64,000 bases of DNA. Origin: Bemisia tabaci (lineage: Eukaryota > Arthropoda > Insecta > Hemiptera > Aleyrodidae). Numbering within the stretch: position 1 is the stretch's first letter; every line of letters begins with the position of its first letter. A model generated the notes under the pieces. The model was not told where the DNA came from. It saw only the letters and a program-made list of their open reading frames with translations, and ran no database searches. Made by a program: the position numbers and the translations under genes. Shown one piece after another: positions 11,629-25,740 of this stretch. The stretch lies in NCBI RefSeq assembly GCF_918797505.1, contig NC_092796.1, positions 53,970,851 to 54,034,850 on the forward strand, given 5' to 3'.

Positions 11629-14600
11629 AAAACTATGAATTTTATTCGTCATTTTTTTAATTCTTAGACATTTTTAAATTTCTTTTCTTTTTAAAATTAA
11701 ATCAAGTTTTATCTGGGCAGATATGGACTGACTGTGATCATACTGTTAATCCTTTATTTTCTTTCTTCATCGTTTTTTACTCTAACCTAAACGGTTCAAT
11801 GCACTTTTGCATTTATGGGTTTAAGGTACTCAATAATTCAAACAGTTTTCAAAAGTAATATTTGTGTACAAGTGTATTGATTTCTCAGTTTTTCTGCCAT
11901 CTGTTTGAAAAACAAAAAAGGGAAAACAAAATCAATACTTGTGCTCACAAATCAAAAATTAATTTTTTTTTAGTTTTTTACTTTATTTTATTTACTTTTT
12001 TTTGACCATGTTCCTTGAGGACAGTGTAACTGCAAAAAAGACACCGAAACACTAGCGAGTGTTGATGTACATAGATAGGCGCATACAGCTTCAATTTTGG
12101 AAATAATCTTTATTATGTCTGATGACAGTAATTTATGAAAAAAATCTCACAAAACTTTCTCCGTAATTTTCATTTCCCCTCGAGTTTTCTTTTTTCTTTT
12201 GTTTTTTCCTAACTTATTTTATTTTTGTTTAGTAATTAATGTTATTTGTTAAATTTTAAATTAAGATATTAGTTGCAATGTGTTACTTGTAGTTGTTAGT
12301 TTTCATTATCTCTTAATCTTATGTAATATTTTAGATAAATCATGTCTCGGTTTGGTTCGCTCTTTTCATCGCCTATTCTCTTTATCTTTCAATCTACTTT
12401 GGGTTTCCTATTCCCAATACTTTCATTGTTCTACTCTGCTTGATCACGATCTCAAAACATGATGAGTTGGCTTGTTTATATTCAGCACAATTCAGTTTGT
12501 TTTATCTATTTGTGTTGGCTTCTTTGAACGATCTGAAACTGATGTGTAATTACCAAGCATTTGCATTAATCTGCTTTCCATGCCAACACATAATGTTACA
12601 ACAATGTACAACACAATAATTTACAATAATGTACAACACATAATGTTATGTGTAAGAAAATATTCTGGTAAATTTGAAAGTGCTATGTCCAGAATATTTT
12701 GTTGATTACCACGGAAATTGACTCTATTTGATTGATTTCTCGGGTAATTTGCAGAAACATTCTCTCTTGAACTATTCAAGAAAGGCAGGGCATTGATGGT
12801 AGTGGGAACATTTTATTCTTTGTTCAATATTGAAATTGTGTTAAGGAGCTCCTTGAGGCAGTTTACTTACTCTCCAGGTGCCTCTTAAATTACCTTTCAG
12901 AGATCATCCTCACAAAATAACTTAATTATTTTGAATTTGTATGGAGATGTTTCATTTTCATCAAGCAGACCTCTGGTTTTATCATTTAACATGTTCATTG
13001 ATGAGACATCAGCATCAGCCTTTAACATATTTAGCTGGCTTTAATTCAATGTCAACAAGTCTTAATCTCTCAACACTTTTGGTGACTTCATCGATATCCA
13101 TCCTAGGTAAAATTTACTGAATCCTCACCATACAAGTGCTGATAAACTTTTCCAACTCATCATGTAATGTTGTGGCAACCTGTTCAATAAAACTGCTGAC
13201 ACTTTTTATATTTTTTTAGTATCCAGCTTTTTCTTCATTGAAAGCTTTGAATGATAATCGCTTTTGGAAAAATTACATAATTCATTTGTCTCTCGAAGCA
13301 TATCCAACATACTTAATTACTTTGAAACTGCTTCTTATGTTATTTATTGAATTTTTTCTTTTTGAAAGCACTGTTGTAACTTGATTGGTTTTGTGCTTTA
13401 AATAACGTCATAGTTTCGGAATTCAGTGAAAAACTGTATTTTTGCTTTTTACAAGTATTTGTATTTGAACGCATGCCACATTTGCCTTCAGTGTTTTTTT
13501 TGTATTTTTTTTTTCTCCAATCATCATTATTACAATTGAAAAATTCACTCATTTTTTATGATTGCTGTAATTCCGACGACATCAGCCTTTTAAAAGGTGG
13601 TAGCTAAAAAAAAGCCTTTCTATAGTTATATCTTATCAGGCAGTTCAACAGGCTGACATTTGGCTGCATTCCTGTCATTTTTTTCGTTCTGAAGCTCCTC
13701 CTCCTCTCTGAGTGCACGAAACTGTAGCTCACACACTTCCTTTAGGATTTACTTGTTGGTTGAAATGATTTTCACTCAGGTGAAAATTTCAGAAATTCCT
13801 TTATGATTTTGTCTCTCAGGAGACGTCAAACTTAAGTGTTCCTATATCAGCAATTTGTCCATACCCTTTTTTATCAAAGTCGAGATCACTCTGGAATTGA
13901 AAAACTTTGATTGATTTTTAGAATTTTATCTGATTCATAAGTCAATTTAAATTTTTATCAAGTTTGATACTTCTAGATTTAAGTTAAACAGTACACCGTG
14001 CAGAAGAATCATATGTTACTCAGTAATTTTCAAAGATTATCAGTTTTCTCTAATTAAAGTTGGTTTGATCAAAATTGCGGATTAAAAAACAGTTGAGAAT
14101 ACTGTAAATGGCTTTGTTGTGGACCCAGAGCTGTGTAGAGTGATAGTATCATGGCTTCCCATCGACTCTTTGCTAGTACTCCTCCACTGTTACATTACCG
14201 TTTACATTATTCCAGACTCTTCTCACCTTCAATTCAGATTGTACTAACTATTGTCAAGTTCTGTCTCATGTAATTGTTCTATTTTATTTCATAAAACTCT
14301 AGAGAGAAGTGAATTTCGTTCTGATTTTAGTATTTGTATTTTTGGCAGAAGATTATTCAGTTACCATCATAGAGAAGTTTTTCAAATCGTGCCTATTTCA
14401 GTCAACAAATACGCTTTGAATATCATTGCAAAAATATGCTGTAACCTTATAACTAATGATTCAGAGATTAATCAATGCTGCTTCCCTTTTTTCCGGCGAT
14501 TTCACTCAATTCGTAATACAAACCAACTTCAATCAAGAATCGGATCTATCATCTATAATAGTTTTACCAATCACCATTTATTACATTCAGTCTTAAAATT

Positions 14601-17600
14601 ACAAATACTAGCTTTTATCTTGAAGAATTCTGTGTTCCAACAAATTTTAGTCACTTTTAAAGTCTTAATATTAACAAATTCTTCTTTAGCGTTTTACTTT
14701 TTTCTCAAAGAAGCGCTAAAACATGAAGCACTCATTAGGCGTCAGTGGAATATTTGTTTTAGATAGCTAATAAAATTAAAATGGTTTAAAGTAACTCCGT
14801 AATCGGTGATGCTTAAGGTTCATGTACATTGGCACATTTTTGTAAACTTGGATACAACTGGATGTTTATTTTTCAATATTTAGGATAGCGTATTCCGTAA
14901 TCAATGAGAATCAACGATTCGCATTTGTTAATTAGTCAGTTTAAAGATTTTTCATCACCTGTTATGAGTCAAACTCCAATGTTTATAGGCCTAAATCGTT
15001 TAATTTATGTCAATTATTTTTGCAAAGAAAGAAGAAGAGGAAACCTTTGACATAGTTCTTTAAAAAGATTCAAGTTTTTTTTTTTGGTAGGTTAGTGTAG
15101 AGTTATTTTAGGAGTATAACAATAGGGAATTGTGGAATAGCAGTACCCCAAATAACCATGAATTGGGCGTCGTTTGTTTTTACTTCTGTTTTTATTTTTA
15201 TTCTTTTCAAAAATGCTAGTTTCTCCTCTCTTGGGTAGCCTCTTGGGTAGCCTCTTGCGTAACCTCTTTCTCCGCGTCATCTACTAGGTCCTATATTTTT
15301 TCGTCTCTCTTTTGTTCATCCTGAAATTAAAAAATGTCCATGAACGAACAGTTTTGCATTCATTGTTCACAAGAATTATCTCTACCAGCAGCTGGAGAGT
15401 ATTGATTGGTCACTGTTAAGCAAAAAGTCTACTTTTTGGTTTACGCTTGCTGATCGTTAAATTACGCAGTTTTGTTAAAGATCAAATTGAATTATTTTGC
15501 TTAATGATGTGTAATCAGCTCTTCTTTGCCTCGAAATAGAATATACATTCGGAGGAATACCCGTGGGGTTTTGTGCAATTATATCTCTAAAAACCTCCCC
15601 TCCCCCATCCCCTTCCAATTATTTGTGAACTTCTCTCACATCTCATCCAAGGAGATTTAATTTCTTCCTAAAGAGTATTCAAGTCAATCCAAAGCTTTTA
15701 ATCTACAATTTGGTCTCCTTATCCCTCTAAACTACTGGTGCAGGCTTTACTATTAACCTAAAAATTTTTAAAATGGTCAAATAAGCCTCTAATGTTTGAA
15801 GCCAAATTGGCTTGTAATAAAAGTTTGATGAATCGTTAACTGTTGTTAATCCTCGTTGCCCATTGTCTCTGGCCTAATAATAGTCAGGTACTTTAAAAAT
15901 CCGTTTCAATAATCCAGCAATACCTAGAAATTGCCTGGTTTTAGAAATTATGACGAAATTAACCAAAGAAATTCAAAATTTATGAATTTTTTATCCACCT
16001 ATTTAGTTTTAAAACGTTTCTAATTAGATTTAAAAACTCGTGATCATAATGCCTAATATTATTAATTGTAGTTTGTAATTTTTGAATAGGGAAATTAGTG
16101 AAAAGTCACTGTCAAACCCCTAAGATTATGATTTGATCGGTGAATCTACGCCAGAAAACGAGAACAGCCTCTATAGATATTTTTATGAAGTTCTTCTTTG
16201 GCAGTTGTCAGTTAGATTAATCGAATTTAATGCATTTATGTTTCTTTGTTGCTAGAGGTCCTTTTCAAATTGAAAAGGTTAATGCCTGTATGATACTAAT
16301 TTCTCTGCTCTATCCAATATGAGTTTATCTTCCATACAAACATTACCCTTTTTTCAATCCTCTCTTTATTTGGCATTTCATGGGTATTTGATGTGATATC
16401 ATGCAAGCTGCAATAAATATTTACCATGAGTTCTTATCAGAGGCGTGTTTATGTTTCCAAGTTGATTGACTGGTGACAAGTCAGTCGACAGTTATGTGTT
16501 TTACTGTGAACCACTTTGGGTATTTATAAATCCACCACTCTTTAGATGGTGAAAAATGTCCTAAACTTTGGCGTTTGCCTGTATCCTATGAGGAAGATAA
16601 TGGCGTTGAAGTTGAACTTGATTCTGTTTAATTTTAATAGATTCAGTCCTATTGGAAACAAAAATACAATTCTACTGATCAAGGAGAAATATTTTTCTTT
16701 CAGCTGGCTCATTTGCCACTGAAAACTGCTGTATAATAGATATAAAATTGAATTGAGCTCTAGCAACGACAGAATGGACAGAAAGGCAGAACCTCTTGGA
16801 ATTGTGTGCAAGAGTGCACGGGAAATTTCATATTTTCTTGCTCAGAAAAGGCCCATTGTAAAAAAACCGTGTATCAGACAAAATATTTTTACTATAATAA
16901 CCCCTTGTAAATTATTGTTATCGTCAGTTTTATCCTCCCTTTTTTTCTTTTTTTTAAAATGAAAATTGTATCATATAGGTTTACTTTGTAGTGATGTATG
17001 TGAATATTTTTACAGACGTGAGATGTTGAATAATATTTAGTTAAAAATAAATTTAATGAGTAAGATAGTTCAACAAGAAATGCACTGAAGTTGAGTGTGG
17101 TGAAGCCTTGAAAAGTGCGAACCTTAATCCTAGTTTTCTTCTATTTTTTATTTTCATTATTTTTTTAAATAGTTCAATTAATTTTTTATGTATGTTCTAT
17201 TGTTTGTTGATTTATCGTCATCGAAAAAGTTAGGAATTATCCTCTCGAAGAATTCTCTCACAGATTGGAATCACCATTCAAGTGAATTGACCTAGCAAAC
17301 TGTCTGTGGTTACTCTGACTGAGGGTTAGTTCTGGTCAATATGAGTTCCGTAAACTCAATATAAGTCGATATGAATGAAGTAAGAGTTCAACAAGCAGGA
17401 TTTAATGTGGAAAGTTCAGTCGGGAGCACAAATTTTAACATTTGAAGTAATAAAATCCAATCAGTCTATTATCTTTCAATTTTTGGACTTGGCATACAAT
17501 ATCTGGTGAAAAAATCAAGTTGGATTATACTTATACATAGACAGAGTTATAATTATTATAATATCAACTCTATCTGTTCAAATTTGTACATTGAGTGGGT

Positions 17601-20600
17601 CAATAGACATTAATCAGTTCAGAAGGAAACTATCGAATTGTTCCTTTTGTCTTTCATAATTACCATTTACCATCCCTTATTCTTTTTGTCCTAATATGTA
17701 TAAATATGTATAGGTATATTTTTTGATAATATGACGTGCCTTTATGAAATTGATTTTTTTCTCATCCATTTTTCTCTTTCTTTGATGAATAGAACTTCTC
17801 TTTGTCTGCTAGTGTTTATTTCTTATCAGACTTGCAAGTTTTCTTCAGCGGTTATGAAGTGACTGAACTTTTTGTTCCAACAAACCTAATACTCTAAAAT
17901 TGAAAAGTAATTTTCCAACGCCTTTTTCATCACTCGCGCAGCATCTGCTGCACAGAATGCAACAGCAGTTATTCCTTTCCCTTTCCTTTCTTTCTCTCTT
18001 TCCTTTTTCTCAATTCATGCCTATTTCTTTTTTTGTCTTTTCATATCCTTGAAATGGATTTTGTCTTCTTTTTTTGTGTGATATTTTTCTCAAAAAATTT
18101 GGCATTAGTATAAAATACATAGAAGAAGCCCAAAATAGTTTGGTGCAATTTTTCATTTAAGGCTCTTCTTGGATCCCCCCCCCCCCAAAAAAAAAAAATT
18201 ATTTCTTGTGAATTATACTTGTAGCTTCCAAGTTTCTCATCTGATTTAAAGCTTTATATTTATGATACCAAAAATATTTTAAAGAGATATTTTCTGGTTT
18301 ATCTCATAATTCCTTTTGTTTGCAGACTTCAATCGTCAGCTCTTGTTGCCCTTGTCCCTAATGGTTTTGCATAACTCTCAGTAGAAACTCAATCATTTGT
18401 TTCTTGCTCCAACTCCTGCTCAAAGTAGTTTTTACGTAAATTTAAAGTTTGATGCTCAATTTTATTTGTGCCTCCGTTTTAAGTCTTTTTTGGCCTCATC
18501 TCATCTTTACTTTCCTTTCCAGGAGATTTAAAGTTATGCTTTAAAATTTTCCTGTCCTGTCACATTAGTCATCAAATGGCAAATTCCTTCATTCAGGCTG
18601 TCTCTTGATTGTCATTAAGCATTTTCCCACAGAGAATAAAGGTTAGGCAGAAAAAACATGGATAGAAAAAGGATAAAAACGAACCTTTCAAAAGAAGTCT
18701 TTAAAATTAATTGTAAATTGGACAGTAAACTTCTAATACACTAAGAACGCAGTAAATATTCACAAAATGTAAAATGTTGTACATCAAGAAAATATCTAAA
18801 CAAGCAGGATGTGATAAAAAGCAAAAACGAAGGTAGAATCCAAAAGCTCTCAAAATAAGGAAAAGTTATTAACAATGGAAATCAAAATAACAATCGTCAA
18901 GGAATGAAACTTCAGTGGTTGCCTAAAGAGGCTCAGCATTGAGCTTTTCTAAACCTCAAATAAATTTTGACAAATTCGCCTCTTTCTATTTTTCTTTGAA
19001 CAGAGTCCAATCCATATTATTTATCTCTTCTCTTTTTAAATTTAAATTATGAGCGCTGCACAACCGATAAACTTTTTCATCTATAGTAAGCCTTGCTTTG
19101 TCTTTAGACAATTTTTAAGAATTCGAGAAAAGTATAAGTCTGCTGATTTTCATTTTGTGAGCATGTGACATAATGTAATTGTCACCTTTCTGAGAAGATT
19201 CTTGCGCTGTGACTACAAACTTAGATATAATATCAGATTTTTTTTAAATGATCTGTAATGACAAAGCAGCGCTAGATTAAAAAAAAAGTCAGAAACCAAT
19301 CGGTAGGAAGCTACTGGAATCTATCACATGACTGAGCTAACAATCATGCGTTTTGTCAAATTGACAAAGTTTACTTTATTGGAACTTCTTGTTTCATTCT
19401 ATAAAAGGCAAGCAAGGTAATAAAAGATTACTTTGTCTGCACTTATCTTAACTATCAAAAGAATGTCCAACTGTTCCAGTATCTCAAAGACCTTCTGAAT
19501 AAAGACATTCTTAACAGCCACCCTTAATTTGTTTTATCATAGGCTCTTGAAGTGTGTATCGCTTCTATTGAATTCTCTCCCATCAAAAGACAATAAGTAT
19601 TCCGAATTTTAACTGTTGATTGTTCATTTTTACTTCAGATGACTAACATTTAAAGTAATAGTTTTCGATGAATATTTGGTTCTCTATTCGTAAGTACTTG
19701 TTCTCACTATTTCTGTAATAGAACTCTAGCCATGCTAAATATTCAGCAGGTACAAAAAGTAGATACCATCCTCCTTCCTGTTGGCCTCGCTGCTTTACGA
19801 ATGCAGTCTAAAATGATACATTGAATACTAGGGGGTCTGTTCCCTGGTTGCCAGATTTATAACCCTTTTCATATGTTACTTGTCTCTTGTCATTTCCTCT
19901 TTTTCTCCTCATCTCTCTTCCCTGCTTTACTTCCTCCTCCTCCTTGTATCCATCTAACAATTTCAGTCAATGATGTTCCAGTATTATATTGTATTTATAT
20001 CTAAGATGCTCTCGTGACTCACATGAATGCAACTATTCAAACTTGAATTGTCGTAACTCAACAATAAATTTTGCTCTTTGTGGCAGAACCATCTATACTT
20101 GGCATGTGTTTGTCCTATTTTCAACACAATGACTGCATCAAAAGAGCCAAATTTCCCGGAAAGTTACAACAGTTTTGGTCGATAAGTTTGCAGGCACATG
20201 TGTTCACGTTTGTATCACAACATACATTTATATACTAGTTACTGTAAGTCTATATTTATATGTATTGTCAAGTTTAAAAGAGGAAAAATTAAAAATGAAA
20301 ATTATATTAAAATTGCATGAACCAAAATCTTGCTAGTGTTGCTTAATTTTTTACCTTCAAGCAAATTTAAGCCATACGCTGCACAAGATTTCAATGGTTT
20401 CTTCGGCTCTCTTTTACTTTTCTTCTTTCGTTTAGAAATCAGTGCATCAGTTGCAATGGCAAGATCAAGGCTCAAGTATGGATCATTGAAATTAGTTCTA
20501 CAGATAAATTTTTCTCAACAATCTGATTGATTCAGTCCTAAGAATAAGTAGTAATTAATAGTGAATATAATAAAAGTGGGTTCTTTCAAGAGGCGCTTTA

Positions 20601-22975
20601 AGCTCCGCGTTCTGACCAAGGAAGCCGCTCAACCCTTCAGAGGACGGTTTATTCTATTCTGGATTCTGGTACAATACATCGTCAAATTTTCAGTATGGCT
20701 CTCTACGGAAAATCCATTACAGTCAACGGCCTAATCCTCACTTTTTTAAATCTGTTTACCTATTTATAATGATCCTTCAATACAAAAATGTTATTTTTTC
20801 AACAGCATCAACTTTCATCATCTAATGTTTTCTCTCCATGAAAAAGAAAAATGATCATTACTTTAGCATCCAGCTGGTACTAATTCGTACTTGAATAGTT
20901 GAGATAACCTAAAGTAATTTGGAAAATTAAAATACCTCTCAATTTTCATCTTCACCTCCCCTCTCATGCATTACTTCATTTGCCAGCACAAGTGTACCTA
21001 CTTGATAATTTTTTGACTGTTCATGTACTCTTTCCGCCAAAATTTATGCTGCCTGATTTTCAGCACAGCGAAGCAGGGTTCCTCAAATCATCATAGTTGT
21101 TACTGAATTGAAAAAAAATTATAACACTGGATCGATGTAAATCTAAAGTATTCTCATGCAGCTCATTCTTAATTTAATCGTGTATCTAATTCCGTGAAAT
21201 TTTCCTCTTTATTGTATCAGTATAGTTTTAAATTTGTTTTCTCATTTTCTTATTATTCAATGAGGATTTTTGAATAATTAGTATTTCCTCCCATGTGTCA
21301 CAGTGTCAAAGGTCCATCAAAGCTATTGGCATCCCTGAAGAAATCATTTGCTAAATTGACGTTAGCATTTTCAGAAATGTTTGCTAGAGCTACAGAGAGA
21401 ATTGTTTCTCATATAAATTGCCAGGAATCATGATAAGTGCATTAGTATAGTCCGAAATTCTTTTCTAAGCTCATAATTTACAACAGGGATGTGTGCACTT
21501 TTAAGCTTCTTGTTCGAACTTGTGAAGATCCTATTGGTTGTAAAGCGAGCGTCTCTATCTGTACTTTTAGCTATTTTATGACTCATTTATTAATTAAATT
21601 AAATGAATTGTTAGGGCCCTTTACCTGACCTTAAATGATACGTTCCTAAATTTTACGCCACACCAAGTGTGATCTACAGTCAGTTTAGTTGTATTTTGCC
21701 ACCGAATGAAATTGAAGTTGTAAATTAAGACAGTGGACTAGAACTCATGTTTGATGCACAATCTCGTTGAATTTTTTGATGGTCTGCGGTCAGTAATCGT
21801 GAAAGCAGGTGTCTTTGCGTCAGCCCTATGTCAAAGTTTTTCTCTGTCAAAAGTGTCTTGTCATCAAATTTAAACTACTTGTCTCATTCTAATCCCATAT
21901 GTTATGCGGAAATTTTAGAAACCTATTCTCAGCTAATAGACGAGAAGTCCCCTTGTCATATCTCCTCTTTTTGAACCTTTGATTGTATCTTAATTGCTGC
22001 TGCTATATTTTCAACAATTTATTCTCATTTTTAGCCTCTCATTTTTATTTTTGCATGTCAAAAACTCGACCAGCTTTCAGTGCAATAGTACCTAGTCTTT
22101 CATCAGTTCTGATTCAGCTTTCTGTATTGATTTTGTAATTAATCACTAGCTTCATGAGTGGTAGTAAATGTGTCGCTTCGAATATGATTGTCTCATTGTC
22201 TGTGTCCAGCAGGGCTGTCCAATTTGAACTCTTCATCACATTCTTAATTTACTTGTATATCAATCGCTCATCTCCTGCAATTCAGCCGTATGCAGTCTGA
22301 TTTTGAATTAAAGTAAAAAATAATTAGTGGTTCAGAAATTCGTAAATTTTTAAAAATTAGTTCTGTAGTTGGTTAGTTCTTATGTACTTACCTTTTAGTT
22401 ACTCAACATGCATATAGCATCCTTATCAAACTTACCTATATTTAATTACCTAAAATTTTAAGTTCCTGATTATAGAGCGCTAAAAGAATGATGCCCCCCT
22501 CTTGACTTTTACGAAATTTTGAATGTCCTTCCTATATCCTCTAGGCACCTACATTGAGGAATCGAGTTTGATATTTTAGTTCTTCCGTTAAAAATAAAAT
22601 AAAAAGTTGTCTCTTCTCCATAATAATTTATCCTATCTGAACTTGAAATGTCCCATAAAGTCACTTTGTCCCCCTAATCCATTTTTTGGAGCTACAGATA
22701 CTCTAACATTAGTTTTCAAGCGCACAACAAGGAAATGATTTCTGTGTCAGGATAATGCCAGAAAATAAAGAAAGCCATTTCAGGCATAACAGATGCTATG
22801 TCTATGATGCTATACGTTAATGTTTAAATCCATTGAATCACTTGATAATTTCAGGAGTCATATCTTGAGCAATGATTGTAACCTTTAGCCGTCCATCTTT
22901 GGATTATAAAATCGAAAATTTTATGAAATACAATGTAAATAGTATCATCAAGACTAGAGCTTTACAAATTCAACT

Positions 22976-22977
<2 letters not shown>

Positions 22978-23016
<39 letters not shown>
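22978..23016. repeat. Poly-T tract (39 nt)
   Basis: This is an uninterrupted T run in the long muscleblind intron, followed by AATAACAAAG. It could be a microsatellite or the poly(A) end of a minus-strand retrocopy; no coding remnant was recognised beside it. Confidence 0.85.
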
Positions 23017-23020
<4 letters not shown>

Positions 23021-24899
23021 ACAAAGTTGGACAGCCCTTTTGAAAGAGACCTGTGTGAATATATTTAGTCAAAATTCATCTTTTCATTCGAAAATCTTGA
23101 GGAGCTCTGATGTTTAGATCTTTTCCAGATCAGCCTAAAGTGAAGTTTCCCTTCCCCTTCATAGGTTCTGAAATAAATAGCAGATCTTTGCAATATTGAA
23201 TACCTATCATTCAACAGAAATGATATTTTTTCTCATCGGTCCAAGTCATGAAAATAGGAAAAACTAATTTCTTGAACAATGATGATAAGAGTATTTTGTC
23301 ATGGAACCCTGTTTTGCTGCATCTCCCTCAAACTCTTTATTCTTCTTGTAATCACTTTTGCCCAATTATTGATTTATTCAATTTTTTAAATTTTTCCTTG
23401 TTTTTCCTCAGTGTAGACTGAAAAAATGTATCAGGAAAATCCAATTGAAAATTGGAAAATTCAATATTTCTTTAATGTAGTTACACCTTAAGTTCACTCA
23501 TCCATTCCATCTACTAATTCGTCTTTCTGTTCATCAAATGGAAAAAAATAAAAATGAAAAAATGAAGATTCCCCTAAATAAAGAGAACTAAATGATATTT
23601 TTGTTTGAAGGTTGACATAGATCATAAAAGTCTGATTATAAATAGGTAAATATATGAATTTAATTTTGAAAGAATATTGGCCGAGAAAAATGGAGAAGAA
23701 ATTTTTTTTAATCTTTGCTGCCAGAGCACTCTTACTTGGAATTCCAGCCAGATTTTTAAAGGACTGTGGTTCATCTTAGATATATCGTATCACTGATTCT
23801 CTCTTTTTGAGGATTCAGTCTGAAAGGAATTGATATTGAGGTGTAAACTCAGCTGATGAAGAGTTTATCATTTGCCTAAGATTAGATGTTAAAGTCTCAT
23901 CGTGAAAATCAACAAGAAAATTAGAATTTTCTCTCAAAGTGTGAAAGATGAAAGATTGCCCTGTTCTAATTTACTATTCTTATCTCTAACATTCGTCACG
24001 TCTAAACTAGTGGGACTCAATACAATTATTCTTTTCTTGTTGAATTCTGGAACTTATGTTTCTTGACAAATGATAATCCGTACATTCAAATCAACAACAT
24101 TTTTCAAGCATTGAAATAGTGTCATTTTTAGATGAATTTCACTTCAAAACCAAATGACAACACAGTTTCCATCGAAAATTCGGATTCAAACACTGGAGCT
24201 CTTAGAAATAAAGTGTTTTTTTTTAGAAGAAAGTCAGTGAAATGTTGGAAATAGTGCTTCGTGCTTTCGAAACCATTGTATTTGAATCAGCAATCAATTC
24301 ATTCACTGTCAAGAAAGGAATGTAGTGTTTTCTTAAAACTTCTTGAATTACGTATACCAATAGCTTTCCCGCGAAACGTGCTCTTCTTCACTATTAAGCA
24401 ACACCTTACTTATGTGATTTTGAGCCTCTGAGATGCTGCTACATACAATTAATCTTTGTCCATTTAAATTCTCTCCAATTCTCGGGACTCAACTCTCACC
24501 CAGAAATGGACCGTGGTCTTTGATATCCTTAAAAACAAGAGGACTCTGTAAATACTGTATCAATAGCGGAGCCTGTTGCAACAATACACTTGGATATAGC
24601 AGTATGATGACTCTAAGATAAGAGCTGATTTTTTCCAATTGCTTTGCCAGTGAAGAGAAATTCAAAGGCCTGATTTGATAGGTTTTAACGGTGGTGATCA
24701 ATGCACAATTGGGTCACGTTTTTTCAACAAAATTGAGTGTAGGTTTATCCCTTCAATGAAGCGGATACTTCAATTAAATGTAAAATACATCCTAAATTCG
24801 TTAATTAAATGATGATTCTAGCAACCGAGTTATTTAATATCAAATATACATAACATTAATAGTAAAGAAATGTTTTAAAATACAGAGAGCAGATCACCA

Positions 24900-24904
<5 letters not shown>

Positions 24905-24944
<40 letters not shown>

Positions 24945-25740
24945 TGCTTTTATCAGACTTCTCCTTTTGACTCACACCCTGCTTTGACTTTGGTGACAGT
25001 TAAACTATTCTGACCAGCAGGCAGCTTAGACAAGAAAGCGAATAATCAAAATGGAGATGTGGGGCTTCAGTATTTTCAAACAGTTTTGGTGGCGTTGTAG
25101 CTAAAGAGGTGGTTGTGGATGGAACTAGATCTACTGAGTTCTGAATATATTCCGTAAACAATGGTAGGGATTCGAGCAAGTAGGGATTGGAAGAGACTGC
25201 AGTAAAGTCCACTCGATTGGCTCTGATTGGGATTGTCATAGTAGGCAGTTCATTTGAAATCCATTCCACTCATAATAAAATTACCGGTATTGATCAACAA
25301 TTTTTCAAGTAGAAAGTACATGGTTGTCAGAGCCAATGGGCCAGTCGTGCTGGTTGTAGTCATGTAGTCTCATAACGTTTTAGTAAACGCTGTTTGTAGA
25401 CCAATAGAATGTAATGAGATTTGTCCTGCGGTTAAGTTTCTATGCCCAGTAATAATAGAGATATCCTGAATAAATCCAATCTGTGTATGACGTCTCCCAG
25501 TGACCTGCACTGAGCTGACATTGCTTAACGTCGTGTCTCCTTCCTTGGTTTCTCTCAGTGAGGCACATAATTGAACCAGTGCAAATATGGCCGACTGACT
25601 GATAAACCCAAGATGTACAATACTACAGTAAGCATGATCGTGGTGAAGAACTTCATATACATGTTTTCCTTGCAAGTATGTATCTCTCTGTTAATTCTGG
25701 ATGCAGAAACTTGGGGTCCGAATACACCTTATTATTCATG
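24905..25740 (-). pseudogene. Candidate degraded minus-strand retrocopy with poly(A)
   Basis: On the minus strand, two coding-like stretches lie upstream of a 38-nt poly-A (T on the plus strand at 24905-24942), as expected for a reverse-transcribed mRNA. They are about 101 codons at 25675-25370 and about 89 codons at 25269-25000, in different frames. The first contains CSIVHLGFISQSAIFALVQL and TGRRHTQIGFIQDISIITGH. Between them other frames stay open for short distances, suggesting accumulated frameshifts. I do not recognise the parent protein. It could equally be a fragment of a retroelement or chance open frames beside a T tract. It has no clear introns. Confidence 0.3.

Noticed and set aside
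14251..14766. 171-codon open frame on the plus strand, the longest in the window
   Set aside because: It starts at TTG, is rich in Leu/Ile/Phe/Ser as expected from AT-rich DNA, has no recognisable motif or splice context, and sits within the muscleblind intron or 3'UTR.
15225..15270. Short tandem CTTGGGTAGCCT-like repeat
   Set aside because: Three imperfect 12-bp copies with no structure beyond that; it looks like simple-sequence noise.
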